A DNA stretch of 19,601 bases, from contig JANQPK010000414.1 of NCBI GenBank assembly GCA_028289505.1, positions 1 to 19,601 of the forward strand, given 5' to 3'. Source of the stretch: Cyclobacteriaceae bacterium (lineage in GTDB: Bacteria > Bacteroidota > Bacteroidia > Cytophagales > Cyclobacteriaceae). Shown one piece after another: positions 7,438 to 15,040 of this stretch; within the stretch, counting starts at the first letter, position 1, and every line of letters starts with the position of its first letter. Made by a program: the position numbers and the translations under genes. The notes below the pieces were generated by a model. That model ran no database searches. It saw only the letters and a program-made list of their open reading frames with translations, and was not told the origin of the DNA.

Positions 7438-8664
7438 ATGAAATTTCTTAACAGCATACTTGCCAGAATCCCAGGAATTGGAGCCATAATTATTATCCTA
7501 GCCACTTCCTGTGACATCCAGGATAATACAGTTGAACCGCAGGATGTGTTTACGCGAGTCTACAATACCGACAACTATGGAGATGCTTTCTATCCCATTA
7601 GCATTGCTCAAACGGCGGACAGCGGATATTTGATCCTTGGTGGCAGAGAAGTTACCGATACACAATTCCTGAGTGCTTATCTAATAAAAGTAGATGCTCA
7701 GGGTGATTTTCAATGGGAACGTACTCCTAGCGAAAACTACGTTAATCCATTGAACGGTTTAGTGAAGTCGGGTACCTCCTATCAATTCTTTTGTATGGAT
7801 AAATTGAACCTGGGAACATACCTGGTTCAGGTCGAAGATCAAGCTGGATCATTTACTCAAGTTGGCTATCTGGAGGCTTTGCAATATCCACTGGCAATTT
7901 CCAGTATTACTAGCGGCGGTTTCGTGGTACAGGGATACAACCGCGAGGACCAAACCACGGTACTGGCCAGGTTAAATCAAAATGCGGTGGCAATTTGGCA
8001 AGAGGAGTACGATACCTTCGAAGATGTGGAGGAGAATATAATTAAGCACATGATCCGTACCAGTCGCCCTTTACCATTTATGACAGGAAGTGTAGGTAAT
8101 AGCTTTTTCTTTAATGGGTTTTACAACTACAGCTTCTCAATGGGATTTGTGAATGCCTCTGATGGTACTTTAACCGGTGTAATCAATGGACCAGGTGTTG
8201 ACGACGCCATTAGTGGAGCTACCCAAATCAATGGCAATGAGTTTGCTATGGCCCGCTACAGTTTCTTGGAGAACAAAATTATCCCCAGCTATAATATCAG
8301 CGTTAACAGTATTGAAGCCACTGGAGACCTGGAAGGACTTCAATTTGATGAACTGACGCAGCAAGCAAACTTTACCATAAAGAAAGTTAATGCGGCTGGT
8401 AAAGCCACCGTAATATTCGGTACTGAGACCAAGACAGGTCAAATCTTGCTACTGGCTTACGATCAAACCGATCAGACCCTATTAGGTAGCCGCTATCTTG
8501 GTTTTGGTCAACCCTATCAGATGGCAGATTTTAGCACCACCCAAGACGGTGGACTGATCGTCCTGGCATCAACCCACATTACGGGTAGATTCCCCAGACT
8601 GGCGCTGTTCAAATTGTCCCAATTCGATTTAGAGCAATTAGCGGGAGGACCGCAGCCTCAGTAG
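7438..8664 (+). CDS. Lipoprotein with beta-propeller-like repeats
   Basis: 408 residues, not recognised as a named family. A lipobox LATSC places the lipidated cysteine at C25, giving a membrane-anchored lipoprotein. The body contains recurring units of the kind Q-T-x-D-S-G-Y-L-I-L-G-G followed by a lysine/aspartate strand ending in W. Clear copies are near the N-terminus (TADSGYLILGG, then FQWER), mid-protein (SGGFVVQGY, then AIWQEEY) and near the C-terminus (TTQDGGLIVLAS). These resemble the blade repeats of secreted Bacteroidota propeller proteins. The ATG is 2 bp after the barrel stop, so the two are surely co-transcribed. It ends 10 bp from the convergent nucleoside hydrolase. Role unknown; likely the lipoprotein partner of the barrel and DUF1501 protein. 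Confidence 0.8.
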   Translation: MKFLNSILARIPGIGAIIIILATSCDIQDNTVEPQDVFTRVYNTDNYGDAFYPISIAQTADSGYLILGGREVTDTQFLSAYLIKVDAQGDFQWERTPSENYVNPLNGLVKSGTSYQFFCMDKLNLGTYLVQVEDQAGSFTQVGYLEALQYPLAISSITSGGFVVQGYNREDQTTVLARLNQNAVAIWQEEYDTFEDVEENIIKHMIRTSRPLPFMTGSVGNSFFFNGFYNYSFSMGFVNASDGTLTGVINGPGVDDAISGATQINGNEFAMARYSFLENKIIPSYNISVNSIEATGDLEGLQFDELTQQANFTIKKVNAAGKATVIFGTETKTGQILLLAYDQTDQTLLGSRYLGFGQPYQMADFSTTQDGGLIVLASTHITGRFPRLALFKLSQFDLEQLAGGPQPQ

Positions 8665-8674
8665 TCAGTATCCA

Positions 8675-9643
8675 CTAATCTTCTGGTATCACTGGGTTTT
8701 CCATGCTCAGGTAGAAATCCTGTAAGATCGCATCTTTGTTAAAATGTTCCCAGAAGATGATATGATGTGAATTGTTGGGTCGAGCCTCCCAGCCATCCCC
8801 AATAAGTTTGGGAGCAGGCACCTTAACCGGTTTGGCCCAACGAGGATCCTTTATAATGGCCAGAGCACACACATCAAACAAAGACCTGACCTCGTCACCT
8901 ATATTCTCAAATAGTTCAATGCTGTAGTCACCGAAAGTTTTGAATTTACCCCCATGCCGTCCAATAACTGGCTTCTTTTGCACCGGGCCCAGACCTTGCA
9001 TGCGTTGCCTAACCTCGGCCACTGAAACATCGACCGCTGCAGTCCCTGAGGGTTCTCCATATCGAACCGTGCAAATTTCAAACTCTAGCTCCCGATTGTC
9101 AATCACCGGGTTTACTGCAGTAGTGTCATTGACCAAGTTGTATTCACCGGCTTCAGGCCAGTTGGATCCCAGCCAAACTACCCTTATTAAAGAAGCTATG
9201 GAGGGGTCTTTTTCCAACGCCAGAGCAACATTAGTCATTGACCCTATAGGTACCACGATTAACTTACCCTGTTCCAACTCATGGGCAGCTTGAATAATAA
9301 AATCCACCGCCTGATGCCCATCAAAATTTGGTGTCTTAACTAGTGGGGCGGTTTTGGCATATGTATCACTGGCACCAGGTATGATCTTTACCTGATCCGC
9401 ATAACCACAAAGCTCTACAACCCTTTGAGCCTCAGCCATATGTTGATCAATATCTCCTCCATTAAACGTAGCATTTACGGTAATTCCAATTACGTTGAAA
9501 ACATCACTATTGAAAAGCATATAAGCAATTGCGTGCTGATCATCCAGCTCGTTGTTGGCATCGGTATCCAATAAAACTGGGATTTGGCCCTGCATCTGGG
9601 TGGCACTGGAGATAATGAGAATTATGAATAGTATTTGTTTCAT
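8675..9643 (-). CDS. Exported nucleoside hydrolase (IUNH-like)
   Basis: 322 residues with a Sec signal peptide (1–20, ending MQGQ), so it acts in the periplasm or outside. It belongs to the inosine–uridine nucleoside hydrolase fold: an N-terminal calcium-binding aspartate cluster DTDANNELDD (D26, D28, D34, D35), IGSMTNVALAL mid-protein, and FDVCALAIIKDP near the C-terminus, with the expected late aspartate. The first cluster carries two extra residues compared with the classical DxDxxxDD spacing, placing it in a divergent subgroup for which the substrate is uncertain. It may cleave nucleosides or another N-/O-glycoside. It stands alone, convergent with the lipoprotein gene; the upstream region is the 381-bp gap shared with the response regulator. 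Confidence 0.88.
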   Translation of the reverse strand: MKQILFIILIISSATQMQGQIPVLLDTDANNELDDQHAIAYMLFNSDVFNVIGITVNATFNGGDIDQHMAEAQRVVELCGYADQVKIIPGASDTYAKTAPLVKTPNFDGHQAVDFIIQAAHELEQGKLIVVPIGSMTNVALALEKDPSIASLIRVVWLGSNWPEAGEYNLVNDTTAVNPVIDNRELEFEICTVRYGEPSGTAAVDVSVAEVRQRMQGLGPVQKKPVIGRHGGKFKTFGDYSIELFENIGDEVRSLFDVCALAIIKDPRWAKPVKVPAPKLIGDGWEARPNNSHHIIFWEHFNKDAILQDFYLSMENPVIPED

Positions 9644-10024
9644 TATATTGATTCTAGCTCTCTTAACAATTGATTGCTATTTCCCTAAAAATAGTTATAA
9701 CATATTGATATTCATAATATAACCATTATACGCCATTAACCCTAGCAAAGCAAACTGTGGAATTCATCCAGCAACCAGTTGAGGGAATTGCAAAAGAGGG
9801 TATAGATTACTAAATGACGTCCGGCCTAGTAGTTTTTTGTACCCTTTTATTTTATCGCCAATACAACGGTGGGAGGTTTATGGCCTTGGCGATCCCAATG
9901 CCACCCCCAGCTTTACCCAGACCATAGCGCTCGATTGTATCCGGGTATTTCAGGTGCAATAACTTCCTTGTTTGCAATTTCAAGCCTATATTGCATCAAT
10001 TTATAATCATTCTAAATAACTTCG
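9644..10024. other. Gene-poor divergent region with possible coding fossil
   Basis: 381 bp between the divergently transcribed nucleoside hydrolase and response regulator. The part next to the hydrolase (9644–9800) is AT-rich and promoter-like. The middle (about 9852–9995) is more GC-rich and has an open frame on the - strand, 9995 down to a TAA at 9852–9854. It contains YPDTIERYGLGKAGGGIGIA, which reads like real protein, but it has no ATG and no upstream continuation (an in-frame TGA at 9996–9998). I take it as a possible decayed gene end, not a functional gene. No convincing promoter pair was found. Confidence 0.4.
9852..9995 (-). pseudogene. Possible remnant of a coding sequence
   Basis: A short - strand frame of about 47 codons ending in TAA. 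It has protein-like composition (a Gly-rich GKAGGGIGIAKAINLPP segment) inside an otherwise AT-rich intergenic region. No ATG start exists, and a stop closes it upstream. The family was not recognised. It may instead be chance, or a structured non-coding segment. Confidence 0.2.
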
Positions 10025-10669
10025 GTGTCCATAAAGGTTGCTCTAGCGGATAAACAAGCCTTGACTAAGGTGGGTCTTAGATCTTTCATTAAGGAGAAGA
10101 AAGACCTGGCTTTGTATGATGATATCGATTCCATGGACGATCTCCGAAAGATATTGCACCAAGAACATCCTCAGGTACTCCTGGTTGACTACAATCTGAG
10201 CAATTTCATTTCAATAAATGATCTTAAAGAGGTCTTTAAAATAAGTCCGGAAACCAAAATATTAGTGATCTCCTCTGATAACGACAACGCCTCTATTTTT
10301 GAGGCATTGGAACCCGGAATAAATGGATTTGTTACCAAAGAATGTAGTCAACAGGAAATTGTGGCCGCTATCTATGCTACTGCCAAGGGTGAAAAGTTTT
10401 TTTGCAACAAGGTATTAGAGTTAATTCTGGATAAACACCTGCAGAAAGATGATCAGGATAAGTTTCTACCTACTGAACTATCCAGGAGGGAGATTGAAGT
10501 GGTACAACTTACCGCCAGTGGCTTGAATGCTCGTCAGATCGCTGAGAAATTAAGTTTAAGCCATCATACGGTTTATACCCACCGAAAAAATGTAATGAAG
10601 AAACTAGCACTTGGATCCGTGTCTGAGCTAACCCTTTATGCAGTTAAGTCTGGCTTGATTAATGCCTAA
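10025..10669 (+). CDS. NarL/FixJ-type response regulator
   Basis: 214 residues from a GTG start; an in-frame stop at 10013 rules out anything longer, and MSIKVALAD is a normal receiver start. The receiver domain (1–118) has D9, the phosphoacceptor D55 (VLLVDYNL), S83 and K105 (GFVTKE). The second member of the usual acidic pair is K10 instead of D or E, which may change metal binding. A LuxR-type HTH (about 148–212) contains LSRREIEVVQLTASGLNARQ and HHTVYTHRKNVMKKL. It should bind DNA and regulate transcription on phosphorylation, but no histidine kinase is encoded nearby, so it is an orphan here. It is convergent with the small membrane-protein gene, with a 7-bp gap. Target genes unknown. 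Confidence 0.9.
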   Translation: MSIKVALADKQALTKVGLRSFIKEKKDLALYDDIDSMDDLRKILHQEHPQVLLVDYNLSNFISINDLKEVFKISPETKILVISSDNDNASIFEALEPGINGFVTKECSQQEIVAAIYATAKGEKFFCNKVLELILDKHLQKDDQDKFLPTELSRREIEVVQLTASGLNARQIAEKLSLSHHTVYTHRKNVMKKLALGSVSELTLYAVKSGLINA

Positions 10670-10676
10670 TTAACGC

Positions 10677-11060
10677 CTACTTACTATTAGCCATGAAAGC
10701 TATAATAGCCATAGGGACCAGCACCATGATAAACCAGAATGGCAAGGTGGCAACCGCGAACTGCCACTGCTCTACCTTAGAAAGATCCATTTCCTGGAAC
10801 ATGTAAAAAATACCCAGAACATAGAGGGACATAATGGTGACCACACCTGCCAGGGAAACTCGTTTTGACCTCGGCCAATACCACCTTCTATCACGAATTT
10901 GTCCCAGCATTTCCTGATAGGTTTGCGCTTCAATACGCAAATATTCAAGGTGAATTTGTTTTGTTCGAGGTAAACTATGTTCAATATCAAACTGCAACAA
11001 CTGACTTCGTTGCTGGGCATTTTGTTCTAGTCGTTCCTTGAGAGCTACCATCTTTCTCAT
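10677..11060 (-). CDS. Small membrane protein, coiled coil plus two TM helices
   Basis: 127 residues, family not recognised. Residues about 1–62 are highly charged and Gln/Glu/Arg-rich with heptad-like spacing (LKERLEQNAQQRSQLLQFD and following), consistent with a cytoplasmic coiled coil. Two hydrophobic helices follow, about 67–88 (SLAGVVTIMSLYVLGIFYMF) and 101–123 (FAVATLPFWFIMVLVPMAII), with a short loop between. Start is the ATG at 11058–11060; the upstream DNA is very AT-rich with tandem ATTAAT units. It is convergent with the response regulator gene. The TM composition supports a real gene; function is unknown. Confidence 0.7.
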   Translation of the reverse strand: MRKMVALKERLEQNAQQRSQLLQFDIEHSLPRTKQIHLEYLRIEAQTYQEMLGQIRDRRWYWPRSKRVSLAGVVTIMSLYVLGIFYMFQEMDLSKVEQWQFAVATLPFWFIMVLVPMAIIAFMANSK

Positions 11061-11155
11061 TATAATTATATATTTTATCCATATATTAATATTAATATTG
11101 GGAAAAAGGTAACCACTTTTTGCATATTTTAAGGCACTAATTGAACTATAACAAG

Positions 11156-11178
11156 AAAGCCACCCATTAGGTGGCTTT
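11156..11178 (-). terminator. Intrinsic terminator after DUF2911 gene
   Basis: A perfect 9-bp stem, AAAGCCACC at 11156–11164 and GGTGGCTTT at 11170–11178, with a 5-nt loop. It lies 21 bp beyond the DUF2911 stop. On the - strand the stem ends in a TTT run and continues CTTGTT, a modest U-tract. The symmetric A/T flanks could also let it work on the + strand. Confidence 0.8.
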
Positions 11179-11199
11179 GGTTAATCAGAGGTAGGTGGA

Positions 11200-12315
11200 T
11201 TACATATCGGTGAGGTACTCTTTGGTATCGACTCCCAATTCCTCCAGGTTTTTAATGGAGTTGGCTTTCACGTTAGGCGGCGGATTCATGGAAAGTGACT
11301 TTTTAAAATGCTTGATGGCTTCTTTGTCCTCCCCCATATTCTTATAGCACTCTGCAAGACTGTCATACATATTGGGATCCTCGGGATTCCTTTTAAGATT
11401 CAACTTAAAATATTCAAGAGCCTGATCTTGATCACCAGCTCCCATCGCCTGGTATCCTAGGAAATTCAACTGGTTTTTATTAGCCAATGATGCCGCTTGA
11501 TCATACAAATCATGGGCATCCTGCCCCAAAGCCTTGCTCAAGCCTGCTTTAACATACAGGGTATTGAAATTTTTCTCATTGTTAACCGCCTGATCGGCCC
11601 ATTTCATCCCTTGTTCCAGGTTATAGTTGTTCTGAAGACAGTAGTTGGCGGCAGTTGCTGGGCCTTGCCATCCGAATCCTTTCACCCCTCTCAGCTCTTC
11701 CTGTGCATTGGCCACTACTACTGCATTCACATCGAATTCAATCTTAAAAGGGAATCGTTTCTTCTCCCAATCTAAAACGGCTACTGCGGAATTGGTTCCA
11801 ATATCCACAAAATCAAAAGTCAATCTTTCAGTCATGGAAGTCTCCTGAGTATTAACAGTCACCTTTAGCTGGTCTTCTTCGGGATCATAGAAGTAACTAC
11901 CCCATGAACTGCTATTATTTGATAAAATGATATCTGCCTTTCCATCCTGATGCAAGGCCATGAATAATCCGTAGGTCCCTGCTGGAACGCGCTCTCCTTC
12001 AACCATGGCTTCATGAGAGAAAGTAATAGTGGTATTTTCATTGGCTCCCGCCCTCCACGGCGCGGCTTCTGAAGTTCCGAATCCAAGATTTTTGTATCCG
12101 TAATGAACCAGGTTAGTGCCATAAACATCCCTGTCGTTAACTGCCGGTCTGGAATATTTGATAGTTACTTTGGATATCCCTATGGTTTGACTAATCTCCG
12201 CGGCAGGGCTAGCAGCACGAGGTGTGGTAACACCTTGACTAAGAGCAGCAAAGCTGCACAACAATAACCCCATTGCTGCCAGTAATGGTTTGGTAGTTTT
12301 CAAGAATTGTATCAT
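11200..12315 (-). CDS. Exported DUF2911 protein with TPR repeats
   Basis: 371 residues. A Sec signal peptide (1–27, ending ALSQ) is followed by a DUF2911 domain (about 35–205). Diagnostic segments are IKYSRPAVNDRDVYG, APWRAGANENTTITFS, VPAGTYGLFMAL and NNSSSWGSYFYDPEED. A helical C-terminal half (about 215–360) carries tetratricopeptide repeats; clear units are GDQDQALEYFKLNLKRNPED and GEDKEAIKHFKKSLSMNP. The DUF2911 family is common in Bacteroidota and has no established biochemical role; TPRs suggest protein binding in the periplasm. It is a single-gene unit with its own terminator, divergent from the PSCyt operon across 166 bp. Confidence 0.92.
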   Translation of the reverse strand: MIQFLKTTKPLLAAMGLLLCSFAALSQGVTTPRAASPAAEISQTIGISKVTIKYSRPAVNDRDVYGTNLVHYGYKNLGFGTSEAAPWRAGANENTTITFSHEAMVEGERVPAGTYGLFMALHQDGKADIILSNNSSSWGSYFYDPEEDQLKVTVNTQETSMTERLTFDFVDIGTNSAVAVLDWEKKRFPFKIEFDVNAVVVANAQEELRGVKGFGWQGPATAANYCLQNNYNLEQGMKWADQAVNNEKNFNTLYVKAGLSKALGQDAHDLYDQAASLANKNQLNFLGYQAMGAGDQDQALEYFKLNLKRNPEDPNMYDSLAECYKNMGEDKEAIKHFKKSLSMNPPPNVKANSIKNLEELGVDTKEYLTDM

Positions 12316-12364
12316 AGTGCAAAATTTTTATTTTGGTCTTATAATTACCGGTTTCGCATATACC

Positions 12365-12387
12365 GATCAAAGCGGTTTTCTTTGATC
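12365..12387. repeat. 8-bp inverted repeat in divergent promoter region
   Basis: GATCAAAG at 12365–12372 and CTTTGATC at 12380–12387 are perfect inverse copies around a 7-nt spacer. They sit between the divergent DUF2911 and PSCyt-DUF1549 genes. No T-tract follows on either side, so a terminator is unlikely. Position favours an operator serving one or both genes. On the - strand its TTTG is 20 nt before a TAATTATA, a weak fit to a Bacteroidota -33/-7 promoter for the DUF2911 gene. Confidence 0.45.
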
Positions 12388-12481
12388 AGAGCATTCCGTT
12401 GATAGACGGTAAAACATATTTTTCTTATCCCCCATTTGACGTGATGTGTTTTGATGAACCAGTTTTTCTTAAATTTAGTAC

Positions 12482-15040
12482 ATGGAGAGTCCTCAACCAC
12501 GTGAGATCGCAGCTGTACTATTACTGATATTAGGGCTTTATTTGGTGGCTTGTTCAGACAGGTTATCGGACCAAGTGTCCGAATCATACCGGAACCTGCC
12601 AGAAAAGATAGATTATAATTTCCACGTACGACCGATTCTGTCAGACCGGTGCTACCCCTGTCATGGTCCGGATAACAATGCGCGCAAAGCCAACATCCGA
12701 CTAGATGATCCCGAATTCATGTTTGCTGCACTTCAAGAGTCAGAAGGTTTTGCAATTGTCCCGAGAAGCCCTTACAAAAGTGCAGTAATTGATCGAATCC
12801 TCCATCAAGATCCAGAGCAGGTGATGCCACCTCCTGAATCAAAGCTGACGCTGTTGGCTGAAGAAAAAGCCATTTTAATCAAATGGATTGAACAAGGTGC
12901 CCAATGGAAGCAGCACTGGTCCTATATCGCCCCGGTACAGGCACCTTTACCTGAGGTAGTATCTCAACACTGGCTCCGCAATGAAATTGATCACTTTGTA
13001 CTGTCAAAATTAGAATCGATGCGAATGTCGCCCTCACCGGAAGCTGATAAACGAACGCTTATCAGAAGACTCAGCCTTGATCTAACCGGTAAGCCTCCTA
13101 CCATTGACGAAATTAAAAGATTTGAAGAAGATTCATCCCCACAAGCCTTTGAAAACCTAGTAGATCGGCTGCTAGGGTCACCTCACTATGGTGAGCGCTG
13201 GTGCTGGGAGTGGCTGGATGTAGCCCGTTATGCCGATACTAATGGCTTTCAAGGTGATCCTGTAAGAAATATGTGGCCTTGGAGAGATTGGGTGATTGAA
13301 GCCTTCAATAGTAACATGCCGTATGACCAGTTCACCATTGAACAACTAGCAGGTGATCTATTACCAGATGCCTCTACCAATAATATTCTAGCAACTGCTT
13401 TTAACCGCAATCACATGTATAACGGAGAAGGGGGCCGGATACCGGAAGAAACCCGGGTGGAAAATGTATTCGACCGGGTTGAAACCATGAGCACTACCTG
13501 GCTCGGCCTAACTATGAATTGCAGCCGATGTCACGATCATAAATTTGATGCCATATCCCAAAAAGAGTACTACCAGCTTTATGATTACTTCAACCAGACC
13601 AGCGAGGAGGGAATTGGGTATCACGGTAGAGTAAAGCCTATATTGGATTTAAGTCCACCTGAAAAGTTGGAAAAAGTAGCAGCATTACAGCAATACGTAG
13701 ATGAGATATCACAAAAGGTATCCGCTACTGAGCTGAAGAAATTCCCTCGGGCAGTGGGCATGCCAGCTTCCGAATCTGATTCTGCAGCTAACCTGGATGG
13801 AGACAATCTATTTGCACTGGGCTACACCCCAAATCAAAGAAATCCCTATTACATTGGTTTATTGCGCAACTACTATCAAAATCGGGATCCGGCATACTCC
13901 GAACTATTGCAGCAGTTGAGAGAAGCAAAGCAAAAGCGTGACCGTCAGTCTGCCCAAAACCTCCAGGTAATGGTAATGGACCAATTGGATTTACCCCGTA
14001 CCACTTACATTCTCGAACGTGGGATTTACAACAAACCGCTAAAAGAGGCCACCGTGGCGAGAAATGTGCCAGCAGTACTTCCTTCACTGCCCAACGGTCA
14101 GCCAAACAATCGGCTGGCTCTGGCAAAATGGTTAGTATCTAAAGAGCACCCGTTGACTGCCCGTGTTACCGTAAACCGGTATTGGCAGTATTTCTTTGGT
14201 AATGGAATCGTTAAAACTGTGGAAGATTTTGGGGTACAAGGAGCATTACCTACTCATCCGGAATTATTGGACTGGTTAGCAGTCGATTTTATGGAGAATG
14301 GTTGGGACCTCAAAAGACTATTTAAAAAAATCGTGATGAGTGCCACTTATCGCCAAAGCTCCAAAGTTGATCCGGAACTACTGGATACAGATCCTGAGAA
14401 CAAATTTTTAGCCCGTGCTGCCCGCATGAGATGGCCGGCCTGGATGTTGAGGGATCAGGCACTGCTGGTAAGTGGTTTGCTGATCGATTCACTAGGCGGA
14501 CCTCCGGTTAAGCCCTACCAACCCGAAGGTATTTGGGAAGAAGCAACATTCGGCAAGATTAAGTATCAACAAGACCATGGAGATGACCTTTACCGCAGAA
14601 CTCTATATACCTTCTGGAGGCGAATTGTGGGACCTACCATGCTTTTTGATAATACCGCTCGACAAACCTGTTCGGTAAAGACCAATCGCACCAATACACC
14701 CTTACATGCTTTAACCACTCTTAATGACATCACCTTTATGGAAGCTGCTCGCGTGATGGCAGCAAGAGTATTAATGGCCGAATCTACGGATCAATCAAGG
14801 TTGAGCTTAGCATTTGAACTGGCCACTTCCAGAAAACCCGAACAAGATGAAATGTCCATATTATCCTCTCGTCTAGCCGAGTTGAAACAGTCCTATTCAG
14901 GTGCCGAAGAGCAGGCCACTGCGCTGACCGCGATCGGAGAGTTTCCCTTGCATGACAATCTGGACCCAGCTGGCCATGCGGCATTCACTGCCATTTGTTC
15001 GCTACTGCTAAACTTAGATGAAACCATAACCAGGCAATAA
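12482..15040 (+). CDS. PSCyt1–DUF1549–DUF1553 lipoprotein with c-type haem motifs
   Basis: 852 residues. A lipoprotein signal ends LYLVAC (C24), so the protein should be membrane-anchored and exported. A planctomycete-type cytochrome C domain (PSCyt1) spans about 45–140 with CYPCH (C57, C60, H61), followed by the MPP segment expected of a possible axial Met. DUF1549 spans about 170–375 and includes NCSRCHDHKFD (C347, C350, H351), a second CxxCH. DUF1553 spans about 540–800 and includes TARVTVNRYWQYFFGNG. This order is the standard architecture of the family, known mainly from Planctomycetes and Verrucomicrobia but also Bacteroidota. Its role is unproven; carbohydrate catabolism is often suggested. 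The stop overlaps the DUF1501 start (TAATG), showing an operon. It is shorter than many planctomycete homologues. Confidence 0.93.
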   Translation: MESPQPREIAAVLLLILGLYLVACSDRLSDQVSESYRNLPEKIDYNFHVRPILSDRCYPCHGPDNNARKANIRLDDPEFMFAALQESEGFAIVPRSPYKSAVIDRILHQDPEQVMPPPESKLTLLAEEKAILIKWIEQGAQWKQHWSYIAPVQAPLPEVVSQHWLRNEIDHFVLSKLESMRMSPSPEADKRTLIRRLSLDLTGKPPTIDEIKRFEEDSSPQAFENLVDRLLGSPHYGERWCWEWLDVARYADTNGFQGDPVRNMWPWRDWVIEAFNSNMPYDQFTIEQLAGDLLPDASTNNILATAFNRNHMYNGEGGRIPEETRVENVFDRVETMSTTWLGLTMNCSRCHDHKFDAISQKEYYQLYDYFNQTSEEGIGYHGRVKPILDLSPPEKLEKVAALQQYVDEISQKVSATELKKFPRAVGMPASESDSAANLDGDNLFALGYTPNQRNPYYIGLLRNYYQNRDPAYSELLQQLREAKQKRDRQSAQNLQVMVMDQLDLPRTTYILERGIYNKPLKEATVARNVPAVLPSLPNGQPNNRLALAKWLVSKEHPLTARVTVNRYWQYFFGNGIVKTVEDFGVQGALPTHPELLDWLAVDFMENGWDLKRLFKKIVMSATYRQSSKVDPELLDTDPENKFLARAARMRWPAWMLRDQALLVSGLLIDSLGGPPVKPYQPEGIWEEATFGKIKYQQDHGDDLYRRTLYTFWRRIVGPTMLFDNTARQTCSVKTNRTNTPLHALTTLNDITFMEAARVMAARVLMAESTDQSRLSLAFELATSRKPEQDEMSILSSRLAELKQSYSGAEEQATALTAIGEFPLHDNLDPAGHAAFTAICSLLLNLDETITRQ

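Noticed and set aside
11103..11121. AAAAAG/CTTTTT hairpin between the small membrane protein and DUF2911 genes as a terminator
   Set aside because: Only a 6-bp, nearly all-AT stem, and no + strand gene needs termination there; the 11156–11178 hairpin is the credible one.
12417..12424. TATTTTTC as a -7 box for the PSCyt operon
   Set aside because: It matches seven of eight positions of TAnnTTTG, but no TTTG lies at a 19–21 bp spacing, so the promoter call is not supported.
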